A stretch of 64,000 nt of DNA from WHSW01 sp963781265 (lineage in GTDB: Bacteria > Actinomycetota > Thermoleophilia > Solirubrobacterales > 70-9), in NCBI GenBank assembly GCA_963781265.1, contig CAWAFH010000018.1, forward strand, positions 434,001-498,000. Reading direction: 5' to 3'. The first letter of the stretch is position 1; each line of letters starts with the position of its first letter. Below the pieces are notes generated by a model, which was not told the origin of the DNA, searched no databases, and saw only the letters and a list, made by a program, of their open reading frames with translations. Positions 23,712-31,609 of this stretch are shown here, one piece after another. The position numbers and the translations under genes were made by a program.

Positions 23712-23861
23712 CTACGCCTCCAGCTTGCCGATCTTGAAGATCTTCGTGCCGCAGTCCGGGCACGTGCCTTGGATCGCCGGCCGGCCGTTCTTCATCGTCA
23801 CCTGCTGGGGATCCTTGATCTCGACCTTCTTACGTTCCTTCACGCAGTAACCCTCGGGCAT
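23712..23861 (-). CDS. DUF5679-like zinc-ribbon micro-protein
   Basis: 49 residues, short but convincing: MPEGYCVKERKKVEIKDPQQ, then VTMKNGRPAIQGTCPDCG and TKIFKIGKLEA. The layout (CxxC-like turn, KDPQ, NGRPAIQGTCPxCGT) is that of DUF5679. The first knuckle has CVKE in place of CxxC, so only three cysteines are present. A strong AAAGGAGAGG site precedes the ATG, and a terminator hairpin follows. The function of the family is unknown; nucleic-acid or protein binding through zinc is likely. Confidence 0.78.
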   Translation of the reverse strand: MPEGYCVKERKKVEIKDPQQVTMKNGRPAIQGTCPDCGTKIFKIGKLEA

Positions 23862-23982
23862 TGAGCCTCTCCTTTCAGGGCAGTTCGCGCGACCGTAGAC
23901 CGCGCGTCGGACGCCGGGCGCGAAAGTAAGTGCGGTTTAGCACATATGGGCGCCGACGCCCGAGCGGCCGTGGACTGGCCGG

Positions 23983-24510
23983 CTAGTTGCCGCCGCCGCT
24001 GTTCGCTGCGGACTGCGCGGCCGCGTCGATCTGCGTCTCGAGGTCGGTGATCTGACCGCGCAGCTCGTCGATGTCGTCCTGGGCGACCTTGATCTCCGAA
24101 TCGGCGGTGCGCTGGCTCGACGCGACCGTGCTCACGCGGGCCTCGAGGGCGTCGAGGCGGTCGGTGAGCGCCTGCAGCTCGGACTTGACCGTCTGGTTGG
24201 CCTCCTCGGTGTTCGCCGAGACGCGCTCGCTGAGCGCCCTGACCTCGGCCTTGGTCGCGCTCTCGTCCTTCGCGTTCATTGCGAGGACGACGCCGACGAT
24301 GCCGGCGGCGAGCGCGAGCACCAGCGCCAGCCCACCGGCGATGCTGCGGACCCCGAGCCGGCGGTCCAGCTGGGCCAGCCAGGCGCGCAGCCCGTCGATC
24401 TGCTCCTGGGGAGTCTGGGTGACCGGCTGGGAGCCGGTCGCCGGCGCCGCCGGCTGCTCACCCGTGGCCGGCTGCGAGCCGGTCGGCTGCTTCGGGTCGT
24501 TGGCCTCCAT
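23983..24510 (-). CDS. membrane-anchored coiled-coil protein
   Basis: 175 residues: a 35-residue Pro/Thr/Gln-rich cytoplasmic head with repeats like ATGSQP and ATGEQP, one membrane helix near residues 57-80, then about 85 residues of coiled coil (KAEVRALSERVSANTEEANQ onward) and an Asn/Gly tail. No catalytic domain. TAGGAT ends nine bases before the ATG, overlapping the stop of the rhodanese gene, so it may have its own leaderless transcript. A role in envelope spacing or scaffolding is a guess. Confidence 0.6.
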   Translation of the reverse strand: MEANDPKQPTGSQPATGEQPAAPATGSQPVTQTPQEQIDGLRAWLAQLDRRLGVRSIAGGLALVLALAAGIVGVVLAMNAKDESATKAEVRALSERVSANTEEANQTVKSELQALTDRLDALEARVSTVASSQRTADSEIKVAQDDIDELRGQITDLETQIDAAAQSAANSGGGN

Positions 24511-24522
24511 CGGCGCGGGATC

Positions 24523-24906
24523 CTACGAGGCGCCGGCGGACGGCGGCAGCGGCGGTCGCACCTCGCCGTCGTCCGGCTCGAGCGGCCTGCCATCGGCGAC
24601 CCAGGCCTCCAGCCCCCCGGCGAGGTTGTGGGTGTCCCAGCCGGCTTCGCGGAACGCGTCGGCGGCCATGCCCGAGCGATTCCCGGTGCGACAGACGAAC
24701 AGCACCGGGCGGTCCTTCGGGATCTCGCCCGTGCGGCCGCTGAGCTCGTTGATCTCGATGTGCGCCGACCCCGCGAGGTGGCCGCCGTCGAACTCGTAGT
24801 CGCGGCGCACGTCGATCACGGCTGCGCCGGCCTCGATCAGCTCGGCGCTCCCGCCCGGATCGAGCTCGGCCGCGGCGGTCCCGACCGCTTCTGTCTCGTC
24901 GCTCAC
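24523..24906 (-). CDS. rhodanese-like sulfurtransferase
   Basis: 127 residues forming a single rhodanese domain. Seen: the active-site loop CRTGNRS near residue 72, VIDVRRDYEFDGGHLAGSAHI near 30 and AGWDTHNLAGGLEAWVADG near 88. The catalytic cysteine is present, so persulfide transfer is plausible. GTG start. It is divergent from the ECF42 module and followed by the coiled-coil membrane-protein gene. Confidence 0.88.
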   Translation of the reverse strand: MSDETEAVGTAAAELDPGGSAELIEAGAAVIDVRRDYEFDGGHLAGSAHIEINELSGRTGEIPKDRPVLFVCRTGNRSGMAADAFREAGWDTHNLAGGLEAWVADGRPLEPDDGEVRPPLPPSAGAS

Positions 24907-24948
24907 GGCGACATCATTACCGATCGCCAGCCCCGATTTCGCCGAAGA

Positions 24949-24975
24949 TGTCGAAACCGGCGGACCGGCGGCGTC
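24949..24975 (+). promoter_or_regulatory. ECF42-type promoter (TGTCGA, 17 bases, CGTC)
   Basis: TGTCGA at 24949-24954 and CGTC at 24972-24975 are separated by exactly 17 bases, upstream of the DGPF-protein/sigma-factor operon. This matches the kind of -35/-10 pair described for ECF42 sigma factors, so the operon is probably autoregulated. Confidence 0.65.
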
Positions 24976-25026
24976 GTCGTAGATGAGGCCGCGACCAGAG
25001 CGGCGAATCGAGACCGAGGAGAAACC

Positions 25027-25374
25027 GTGCCCCGATACATGCTGTTGATGTACCAGCCGGCCGAGCGGCGTCCGTCGCGCGACGAGATCGCCGCCCAGTA
25101 CCCCGCGTGGGCGGAGTACGACCGCGCGGTGAAGGAGGCCGACGTCTTCGTTGCCAACGACGGCCTGGCGCCCCCGGAGTCGGCGACCACCGTGCGCGTG
25201 CGCGGTGGTGAGACGCAGATCACCGACGGGCCGTTCGCGGAGACGAAGGAGTACCTGGCCGGCTACTACCTGATCGAGACCGCTGACCTCGACGCCGCGC
25301 TCGAGTGGGCGGCGAGGATCCCCAGCAGCGCCTACGGCTCGGTCGAGGTGCGCCCGATGTGGGGGGCGTCGTAA
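25027..25374 (+). CDS. DGPF/YCII-domain protein paired with an ECF42 sigma factor
   Basis: 115 residues of the YCII-related DGPF family. Seen: MLLMYQPAE at the start, the ITDGPFAETKEYLAGYYLIE signature near residue 65-85 and RIPSSAYGSVEVRPMW at the end. Such proteins are the constant genomic partners of ECF42 sigma factors, though their biochemical role is unknown. A GAGGAGA site precedes the GTG. The next gene starts inside this one, so the two are translationally coupled. Confidence 0.88.
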   Translation: MPRYMLLMYQPAERRPSRDEIAAQYPAWAEYDRAVKEADVFVANDGLAPPESATTVRVRGGETQITDGPFAETKEYLAGYYLIETADLDAALEWAARIPSSAYGSVEVRPMWGAS

Positions 25375-26618
25375 CCGGCCCGGACCCGGCCGCGGCGGTC
25401 GACCGCGCCTTTCGCGAGGAGCAGGGCGCGGTCGTCGCGACCCTGATCCGGCAGCTCGGCGACTTCCAGCTCGCCGAGGACGCGGTCCAGGACGCGTTCG
25501 CCGCGGCGGTCGCGACGTGGGGCGCCGACGGCGTCCCGGCGAGCCCCGGCGCCTGGATCACGGTGACCGCGCGGCGCAAGGCGATCGACCGCCTGCGCCG
25601 CGAGCGGGCGAGCTCGGACCGCGTCGAGCGGCTCGCCGAGCTCGCCCGCCTGGACGCCCAGGAGCACCGCCCCGACGCGGAGCCGAGCGCCGTCGAGGAC
25701 GACCGCCTGCGCCTGATCTTCACCTGCTGTCACCCGGCGCTGGCGATGCCGGCGAGGGTGGCGCTGACCCTGAGGCTGCTCGGCGGGCTCAGCACCGCCG
25801 AGATCGCGCGGGCGTTCCTGACCACCGAGACGACGATGGCGCAGCGGCTCGTGCGGGCGAAGCGCAAGATCGCCGCCGCGAAGATCCCCTACAGGGTGCC
25901 GCCCGACGAGGCCCTGCCCGACCGGCTCTCCGGCGTGCTCGCGGTCGTCTACCTGATCTTCAACGAGGGCTACGAGGCCGCCCAGGGCGAGGTGCTCGTT
26001 CGCGGCGAGCTCTGCAGCGAGGCGATCCGGCTCGGGCGGCTGCTGTGCGCGCTGATGCCCGATGACGCCGAGGCCCGCGGGTTGCTGGCGCTGATGTTGC
26101 TGCACGATGCGCGCCGCGAGGCGCGTCTCGACGACAGCGGCCGCTACGTCGCGCTCGACCGCCAGGACCGCTCGCGGTGGGACCAGGGGCGGATCCAGGA
26201 GGGGCTCCGGACGCTCGAGAGCGCCGCGACGCTCGGGGCGGCGGGCCCCTACTTCGTGCAGGCGGCGATCGCGGCGGAGCACGTCCGGGGGCCGAGCCCG
26301 GAGCGCGTCGACTGGGCGCGGATCGCCGAGCTGTACGAGCTGTTGGCGCGAGTGGCGCCGTCGCCCGTGGTCGAGGTCAACCGTGCGGTGGCGGTCGCGG
26401 CCGACGCCGGGCCGCAGGCTGGACTCGAGCTGCTCGCCCCGCTGCTCGCCGATCCCAAGCTCGAGGGCTACCAGCCGCTGTACGCCGCCGCGGCCGAGTT
26501 GCGCCGCCGCGCCGGCGACGACGGCGGCGCCCGCGCGGCCTACGGGCGGGCGCTGGAGCTGAGCGAGAACGCGGTCGAGCGGGCCGAGCTGGGCCGCCGG
26601 CTCGCCGAGCTGGGCTGA
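25359..26618 (+). CDS. ECF42-group RNA polymerase sigma factor with C-terminal TPR-like extension
   Basis: 419 residues. The first 180 hold sigma region 2 (AFREEQGAVVATLIRQLGDFQLAEDAVQDAF and the ITVTARRKAIDRLRR core-binding helices) and region 4 (LRLLGGLSTAEIARAFLTTETTMAQRLVRAKRKI). The remaining 230 residues are a helical, tetratricopeptide-like extension (FNEGYEAAQGE, NRAVAVAADAGPQAGLELL) typical of ECF42, with no anti-sigma gene nearby. The GTG at 25359 overlaps the DGPF gene by 16 bases and has a GAGGTG site. Control is thought to run through the C-terminal domain. Confidence 0.9.
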   Translation: MGGVVTGPDPAAAVDRAFREEQGAVVATLIRQLGDFQLAEDAVQDAFAAAVATWGADGVPASPGAWITVTARRKAIDRLRRERASSDRVERLAELARLDAQEHRPDAEPSAVEDDRLRLIFTCCHPALAMPARVALTLRLLGGLSTAEIARAFLTTETTMAQRLVRAKRKIAAAKIPYRVPPDEALPDRLSGVLAVVYLIFNEGYEAAQGEVLVRGELCSEAIRLGRLLCALMPDDAEARGLLALMLLHDARREARLDDSGRYVALDRQDRSRWDQGRIQEGLRTLESAATLGAAGPYFVQAAIAAEHVRGPSPERVDWARIAELYELLARVAPSPVVEVNRAVAVAADAGPQAGLELLAPLLADPKLEGYQPLYAAAAELRRRAGDDGGARAAYGRALELSENAVERAELGRRLAELG

Positions 26619-26636
26619 GGGAGATACTGGTCGTCG

Positions 26637-27026
26637 ATGTCGCGGGAGAACGTCGAGCGGCTGCGCGCGGTGTACTCCGCCTGGGCGGAGGGGAACTTCC
26701 GCGTCGTCGAGGGCCTGTACGCCCCGGATGTGACGTTCGAGACGATGAGCGACGGACGGCAGGTCCTCGGCCGCGACGAGATCGAGCCGTACATGCGCGG
26801 CTTTCTGGCCCAGTGGAGCGACTTTCGCGCCGAGGCCGAGGGGTTCGCCGACTTCGGCGAGACGATCCTCGTCACCGAGCGCCAGCGCGGGATGGGGAGG
26901 GAAAGCGGCGCTCCGGCGGAGTCGGTGTTCTACGTGACCTGGACGTTTCGCGATCGCCTCGTCACCCGGGTCCGCTGGGAGAACGACCGCGCCGAAGCCC
27001 TCGCGGCGGCCGGGCTCGCGGAGTAG
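26637..27026 (+). CDS. SnoaL-like / NTF2-fold protein
   Basis: 129 residues with the NTF2-like cone-shaped fold: ENVERLRAVYSAWAEGNF, LYAPDVTFETM, GRDEIEPYMRGFLAQWSDFRAEAEGFADFG and a final FRDRLVTRVRWENDRAEALAAAGL. The last part is typical of the many SnoaL-like proteins of this bacterial group. No catalytic residue can be assigned. It lies 18 bases after the sigma-factor gene and may be part of its operon or start from a nearby GATACT box. Confidence 0.78.
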   Translation: MSRENVERLRAVYSAWAEGNFRVVEGLYAPDVTFETMSDGRQVLGRDEIEPYMRGFLAQWSDFRAEAEGFADFGETILVTERQRGMGRESGAPAESVFYVTWTFRDRLVTRVRWENDRAEALAAAGLAE

Positions 27027-27112
27027 CGGAGGGCGGCATGCGTGGGGTGCGCTGCGGCGCCGATCATTACCATCTGCGCCCTTCCCAAACGACTCAAGGA
27101 GCTTGAAACCCA

Positions 27113-28273
27113 ATGCCTGAAGCAGTGATCGTCGACGCCGCCCGGAGCCCGATCGGGCGCGCGTTCAAGGGATCTTTGGCGCAGTTGCGCCCGGAGGAGA
27201 CCGCCGCGTTCATCGTCGACAAGCTGCTCGAGCGCAACCCCGACGTCTCGCCCGAGATCATCGAGGACGTCTATTGCGGCTGCGGCATGCCCCAGGGCCT
27301 GCAGGCCTTCAACGTCGCGCGGATCGTCGCGCTGCTCTCCGAGCAGCTACCGCAGACCGTCACCGGGACGACGATCTCGCGCTACTGCGCCTCCTCGCTC
27401 GACGCGATCCGCCACGCCGCCAACGCGATCAAGGCCGGCGAGGGCGACGCCTACGTCGCCGCCGGAGTCGAGTTCGTCTCGCGCTTCAACGAGCGCACCG
27501 AGCCGGCCGGCGCCGACGATCGCAACCCGAACCTGATCGGTGAGAACGGCCAGCCGAACGCCTACATCGACATGGGCCTGACCGCGGTCAACGTGGCGAA
27601 GAAGTACGAGGTCAGCCGCGCCGACATGGACAAGTACGCGCAGCGCTCGCAGGAGCTCGCCGTCGCGTCGCAGGAGGACGGCTTCTTCGACCGCGAGATC
27701 GTCCCCGTCGCCGACCAGGACGGCAACGAGGTCGCCAAGGACGATGGCCCGCGCGCTTCGTCGACGATCGAGAAGCTCGCGGAGCTGCCCGAGGCGTTCG
27801 GCGACGGCGGCGTCACGGCCGGCAACTCGTGCCCGCTCAACGACGGCGCCGCGGCCGTCCTGGTGATGTCCGACACGAAGGCGAAGGAGCTCGGCCTGAC
27901 GCCGAAGGCCCGCCTCGTCAGCGCCGCCACCTGGGGCAACGAGCCCGAGTACATGGGCGTCGCCCCGATCGGCGCGATCAGGAAGGTCCTCGACCGGACC
28001 GGGATGACGATCGACGACATCGACGTGGTCGAGCTCAACGAGGCGTTCGCCGCCCAGGTGATCCCGATCATGGCCGAGTGCGACATCCCGCTCGAGAAGA
28101 TGAACACGCACGGCGGCGCGATCGCCCTGGGACACCCGTTCGGGATGACGGGGGCGCGGATCATGACCACGCTGCTGAACGTGATGGAGACGGACGATCA
28201 CTCGGTCGGGCTGGAGACGATGTGCGTCGCCGGCGGCCAGGGCGAGGCGATGGTCGTCGAGCGGCTGAGTTGA
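27113..28273 (+). CDS. thiolase (acetyl-CoA C-acyltransferase)
   Basis: 386 residues of thiolase family I, which cleaves 3-ketoacyl-CoA in beta-oxidation. Seen: EAVIVDAARSPIGRAFKGSL at the start, the nucleophile Cys in ISRYCASSLDAIRHAA near residue 88, the active-site His in NTHGGAIALGHPFGMTGAR near 340 and the second Cys in MCVAGGQGEAMV near 372. All catalytic residues are present. AAGGAG precedes the ATG. It is convergent with a lipoprotein gene across a strong terminator. Confidence 0.92.
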   Translation: MPEAVIVDAARSPIGRAFKGSLAQLRPEETAAFIVDKLLERNPDVSPEIIEDVYCGCGMPQGLQAFNVARIVALLSEQLPQTVTGTTISRYCASSLDAIRHAANAIKAGEGDAYVAAGVEFVSRFNERTEPAGADDRNPNLIGENGQPNAYIDMGLTAVNVAKKYEVSRADMDKYAQRSQELAVASQEDGFFDREIVPVADQDGNEVAKDDGPRASSTIEKLAELPEAFGDGGVTAGNSCPLNDGAAAVLVMSDTKAKELGLTPKARLVSAATWGNEPEYMGVAPIGAIRKVLDRTGMTIDDIDVVELNEAFAAQVIPIMAECDIPLEKMNTHGGAIALGHPFGMTGARIMTTLLNVMETDDHSVGLETMCVAGGQGEAMVVERLS

Positions 28274-28312
28274 GCACCCCGCAAGGCCTGCCTGCCGAGC
28301 TGATCCGCCGCG

Positions 28313-28341
28313 GCCCGGGCGCCCGCCGAGGGCGCCCGGGC
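28313..28341. terminator. perfect 11-bp bidirectional hairpin
   Basis: GCCCGGGCGCC and GGCGCCCGGGC are perfectly complementary around a 7-base loop, between the convergent thiolase and lipoprotein genes. Confidence 0.7.
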
Positions 28342-28358
28342 GGGCGGTAACCGCGGCT

Positions 28359-28749
28359 CTAGCCCGCGGCCTGCAGGGCCTGGGTCGCCTGGTCGGCGGC
28401 GTTCTGGCAGGCCTGGATCGCGAGGTCGCGAGCGTTGCCCTCCGGCGCGCTCTCGGCCTGCGTGGTGCACTGCTCGAACGCGTCGCGCGCCTGCGCGCAC
28501 GCGGTCTCGCCCGCGGCCTCCGCCGGCGTGCCCTTGATCACGTCGAGACAGGCGTTGTAGACGTCGTCGGGCGTCGACGAGCCGGTCCGACGAGGTCGTG
28601 TCCGACGAGGTCGAGTCCTCGGTCGTCGACGTGTCGCTCGAGGTCGCCTCGGTCGCGGTCGACGACGTGCTGTCGTCGCCGCCGCAGCCGGCCGCGATCA
28701 CCCCGAGCGCGAGCACGGCGATCAGCACGGCGATCCACTTGATTCTCAT
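28359..28749 (-). pseudogene. small lipoprotein gene split by a frameshift
   Basis: The first frame gives a lipoprotein signal (WIAVLIAVLALGVIAAGCGG) and a Ser/Thr-rich linker to about residue 54. The natural continuation, TPDDVYNACLDVIKG then GTPAEAAGETACAQARDAF to the end ALQAAG, lies in another frame. One extra base around 28585-28595, next to the repeated TCGTCGGAC stretch, explains the break. The downstream part has cysteines spaced like a small disulfide-bonded helical domain. TAGGAT at 28808-28803, a GCGGCG hairpin in the leader and AAGGAGT before the ATG show a normal expression signal. A sequencing error, slippage or real decay are all possible. Confidence 0.65.
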
Positions 28750-28775
28750 CTGTACTCCTTGGATGGGATCCCCCC

Positions 28776-28808
28776 GCGGCGGACCGCCGCAGTTGGCGCG
28801 AGATCCTA
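28776..28808 (-). promoter_or_regulatory. -10 box and leader hairpin of the lipoprotein gene
   Basis: On the minus strand TAGGAT (28808-28803) is followed by a GCGGCG/CGCCGC stem with a 3-base loop (28790-28776) and then the AAGGAGT ribosome-binding site. Confidence 0.45.
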
Positions 28809-28824
28809 ACCGAGGGTCCGGGGG

Positions 28825-30582
28825 TCAATCCTCGAACAGCGCGTAGCCGTACTCGCCGCGCTTGAAGGCGAGCTTGGCGATCGCGCCGACGCGCTCGTCG
28901 TCGTTGCGTTCGAGCAGGCGAAAGCTGGAGCGCACCCGGTCGGCGGCGCGCGCGCAGAACGTGTCCGCGATGAACCGCTCCTGACCCGAGGGCTCGACCC
29001 CCTGGTCCTCGAAGATCGCCGTGACGCGGGAGAGCACCGCGATCTGCGCGTAGATGTCCGAGATGACCGCCGAGATCCGCTTCTGCTGGAACTGGGCGTC
29101 GACGATCCCCTGCTTGTGCTCTCGCAGCAGCGACTCGGATGCGCCGCGCAGCTCGTTGACCTGGTCGGCGACGGCGTCCGCGTGGGCCTTCAGCTCCGGG
29201 TGCGCCTGCGAGATCCGCTCCGGGCGCACCTGGCTTTTCAGCCGGCCGCCGACGTAGTCGGCGAGCAGGCCGATCGAACCGATCGGGTCGCCGAGCCCGA
29301 TCTCGCCGAGGCCGGAGAGCTTCTCGCCGACCGGCTTCATCCCCGAGAGCGCGACGAACGCGCGCATCACGTCGTTGGCGCCCTCGAAGATCGGGAAGAT
29401 CCGGATGTCGCGCAGGATCTTCTCGTAGGGCTCGTCGCGCATGTAGCCGGCGCCGCCCTTGAGCTGCATCGCGCGGTTGGCCGCGTACCAGAGGAACTCG
29501 GTCCCGGCGACCTTGCAGATCGCCGACTCGAGCGAGTAGTCCTCGACCCCGCGGTCGACCAGGCCGCAGGTCAGGTAACACATCGACTCGAGCCCGAACA
29601 GGTAGGTGACCATCCAGGCGATCTTGTCCTGGACCAGCTCGAAGTCGGCCAGCGGGCGGCCGAACTGGCGCCGCTCCTTGACGTGGGCGATGCTGAGATC
29701 CAGCAGGCGCTTGGTCGCGCCGACCGAGCCGGTGCCGAGGCCGATGCGGCCGTTGTTGAGGATCGACATCGCGATCTTGAAGCCCTCGCCGGGCTCGCCG
29801 AGCACGTTCTCCGCCGGGACCTTGACGTCGTTGAAGTAGAGGCGGCGCAGGTCGTTGCCGCGCAGGCCCATCGTGTCGAAGCGCTCGCCGACCTCGAACC
29901 CCTTCATGCCCTGCTCCAGGATCAGAGCGATGTGGCGGTCCTTGCCGTCGACCTCGCACCGGGCGAAGGCGGTGAACACGTCGCCCTTGGAGCCGTTGCC
30001 GATGTAGCGCTTCTCGCCGTTGAGGACGTAGGAGCCGTCGGGCTGGCGGACCGCGCGCGACTTGAGCTCGTACGCATCCGAGCCGGCCTCGGGCTCGGTC
30101 AGCGCGAACCCGGCGAGCTTACGACCGCTCGCGAGGTCGGGAAGGAAGCGCTCCTTCTGCGCGTCGGTGCCGAACATGTGGATGCCCTTGAAGCCGATCG
30201 ACTGGTGGACCCCGAGCACGATCGAGAGGGTCGCGTCGATCTGGGCGAAGGTCTCGAAGACCCGTGCGTAGCCGGTCTGCGAGAGGCCCTGGCCGCCGTA
30301 GGCCTCGTCGACGTACAGGCCGCAGAGCCCCGCCTCGCCGAGCTCGCGGACCGTCCCGTCGCCGATCCAGCGCTCCTCCTCGATCTTCCTGTGGTCCATG
30401 CGCGACCCGATCTCACGCGCGGCGGCGTTCAGCGAGCGGATCCGCTCCTGCTCGGCCGGGTCGGGCTGGGGCCACGGGAACACCATCTCCTCGTGGATCT
30501 CGCCCAGGAACAGCGACTTGGTGAACGACGAGACCGCGCTCTCCGGCTGGTCCTCGATCTCAGCCTGGGTGGCCGCCTCCAC
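28825..30582 (-). CDS. acyl-CoA dehydrogenase, very-long-chain (ACADVL/ACAD9-like) architecture
   Basis: About 585 residues, longer than the usual 380 because of a C-terminal helical extension, as in VLCAD. Seen: CGLYVDEAYGGQGLSQTGYA near residue 90, FALTEPEAGSDAYELKSRA near 163, KRYIGNGSKGD, FD-TMGLRGNDLRRLYF, RRQFGRPLADF near 310, QLKGGAGYMRDEPYEKILRD near 365 and GANDVMRAFVALSG. The catalytic Glu is expected in the FEGAND region. Two GTG codons compete: 30582 has TAAGGT ending exactly seven bases upstream and is preferred over 30591. It should catalyse the first step of fatty-acid beta-oxidation. Confidence 0.9.
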   Translation of the reverse strand: MEAATQAEIEDQPESAVSSFTKSLFLGEIHEEMVFPWPQPDPAEQERIRSLNAAAREIGSRMDHRKIEEERWIGDGTVRELGEAGLCGLYVDEAYGGQGLSQTGYARVFETFAQIDATLSIVLGVHQSIGFKGIHMFGTDAQKERFLPDLASGRKLAGFALTEPEAGSDAYELKSRAVRQPDGSYVLNGEKRYIGNGSKGDVFTAFARCEVDGKDRHIALILEQGMKGFEVGERFDTMGLRGNDLRRLYFNDVKVPAENVLGEPGEGFKIAMSILNNGRIGLGTGSVGATKRLLDLSIAHVKERRQFGRPLADFELVQDKIAWMVTYLFGLESMCYLTCGLVDRGVEDYSLESAICKVAGTEFLWYAANRAMQLKGGAGYMRDEPYEKILRDIRIFPIFEGANDVMRAFVALSGMKPVGEKLSGLGEIGLGDPIGSIGLLADYVGGRLKSQVRPERISQAHPELKAHADAVADQVNELRGASESLLREHKQGIVDAQFQQKRISAVISDIYAQIAVLSRVTAIFEDQGVEPSGQERFIADTFCARAADRVRSSFRLLERNDDERVGAIAKLAFKRGEYGYALFED

Positions 30583-30631
30583 CCGAGTCACCTTACCCCG
30601 TGGCGGTCGCGCTACTCGGCGGCGGAGAAGC

Positions 30632-30886
30632 TCAGAAGCCGCGGCGCTCGCGCTGCTCTTGGGCCGCGCGAGAGAGCGGGCTGTCGTCGGCGATCGGGCT
30701 GATCCCGCGCCGGATCGCGACCGCGTAGGCGATCAGGCCGGCGACGCAGATCACGGCGATCACGGTCAGCCAGATCAGTTCGAACGGGGCGAAGACGCTC
30801 ATCACGAGGGCGAAGACGTAGAAGCCCAGGTACATCGCCGCCAGTAGCGGGACGAGGATCTTGAATCGCTCCCAGAACGCCGCCAT
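30632..30886 (-). CDS. small two-helix membrane protein
   Basis: 84 residues with two membrane helices (about 8-32 and 37-58) and a charged cytoplasmic tail ending AAQEQRERRGF. No family recognised. TAGTCT on the minus strand ends eight bases before the ATG, and a GTG one codon earlier is the alternative start. It lies upstream of the acyl-CoA dehydrogenase gene on the same strand. Confidence 0.6.
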   Translation of the reverse strand: MAAFWERFKILVPLLAAMYLGFYVFALVMSVFAPFELIWLTVIAVICVAGLIAYAVAIRRGISPIADDSPLSRAAQEQRERRGF

Positions 30887-30978
30887 CACGGATGAGACTA
30901 CGCCCGGACGCGCTGCCCTGCATCCGCACTCACTCCCGAGGTCCGTTCCGTAGCAACTGGTCGTCTATCCCGCGGGGC

Positions 30979-31608
30979 TCAGGCGCCCTCGAACATGCGC
31001 TCGAGCGCCGCCCGGTGGTAGGGCCACTGGTTGCCCTTGCTGGCGCGGCCCGACGGGTCGAACTCGCGGGTGAGCGCCAGGCCCGCGACGGTGTTCATCG
31101 CGACCGCGAGGCGGCGCTCGAAGTCCTTCGCGGCGCCCGGCTCGCCCGCGACCTCCGCCGCGAGCTCGGTGATGTTCGCGTAGATGCGCTTCTCGACGGG
31201 AACGAGGCGGTCGCGCAGCTCCTCGTCCTCGGCGGCGGCGACCCAGAGGCGCACCGCGACGGTGAACACCGGGCTCGAGAAGTCCTCCCACAACAGGTCG
31301 AGCAGGGCTCGCCGGCGCGTGCCCGGATCGGGGGGCAGCGCGGAGGCTCGCTCGCGGTAGCGGTCGATCCGGCCCTCGGCGAGCCGCTCGAAGGCGCTGA
31401 CCACGAGGTCGACGCGATGGGGGAAGTGGTGGCTCTGGGCGCCCTGCGAGACCCCGGCCAGGTCGGTGACGTGGCGGATCGTGGTGCCCGCGTAGCCGAC
31501 CGTGATCAGGCTCTCGATCGTCGCGTCGAGCAGCCGGCCGCGGGTCTCGGCGCGGCGCTCGGATTGGCTTCGACGCCCGCCCGCCGCCGCTCTTGCGTCG
31601 GCGCTCAA
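30979..31608 (-). CDS. TetR-family transcriptional regulator
   Basis: 209 residues. The N-terminal helix-turn-helix is clear: RGRLLDATIESLITVGYAGTTIRHVTDLAGVSQGAQSHHFPHR at residues 24-66. The C-terminal half is helical and ligand-binding. It begins with TTG one base after the stop of the MaoC-like gene, so it is co-transcribed and likely represses its own operon and the divergent thiolase/dehydrogenase genes through the palindrome at 32494-32516. Its ligand is probably an acyl-CoA. Confidence 0.85.
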   Translation of the reverse strand: MSADARAAAGGRRSQSERRAETRGRLLDATIESLITVGYAGTTIRHVTDLAGVSQGAQSHHFPHRVDLVVSAFERLAEGRIDRYRERASALPPDPGTRRRALLDLLWEDFSSPVFTVAVRLWVAAAEDEELRDRLVPVEKRIYANITELAAEVAGEPGAAKDFERRLAVAMNTVAGLALTREFDPSGRASKGNQWPYHRAALERMFEGA

Positions 31609-31609
31609 G

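Noticed and set aside
28538..29959. 473-codon minus-strand frame overlapping the acyl-CoA dehydrogenase
   Set aside because: It is Arg/Gly/Pro-rich shadow; the real dehydrogenase frame has all family motifs.
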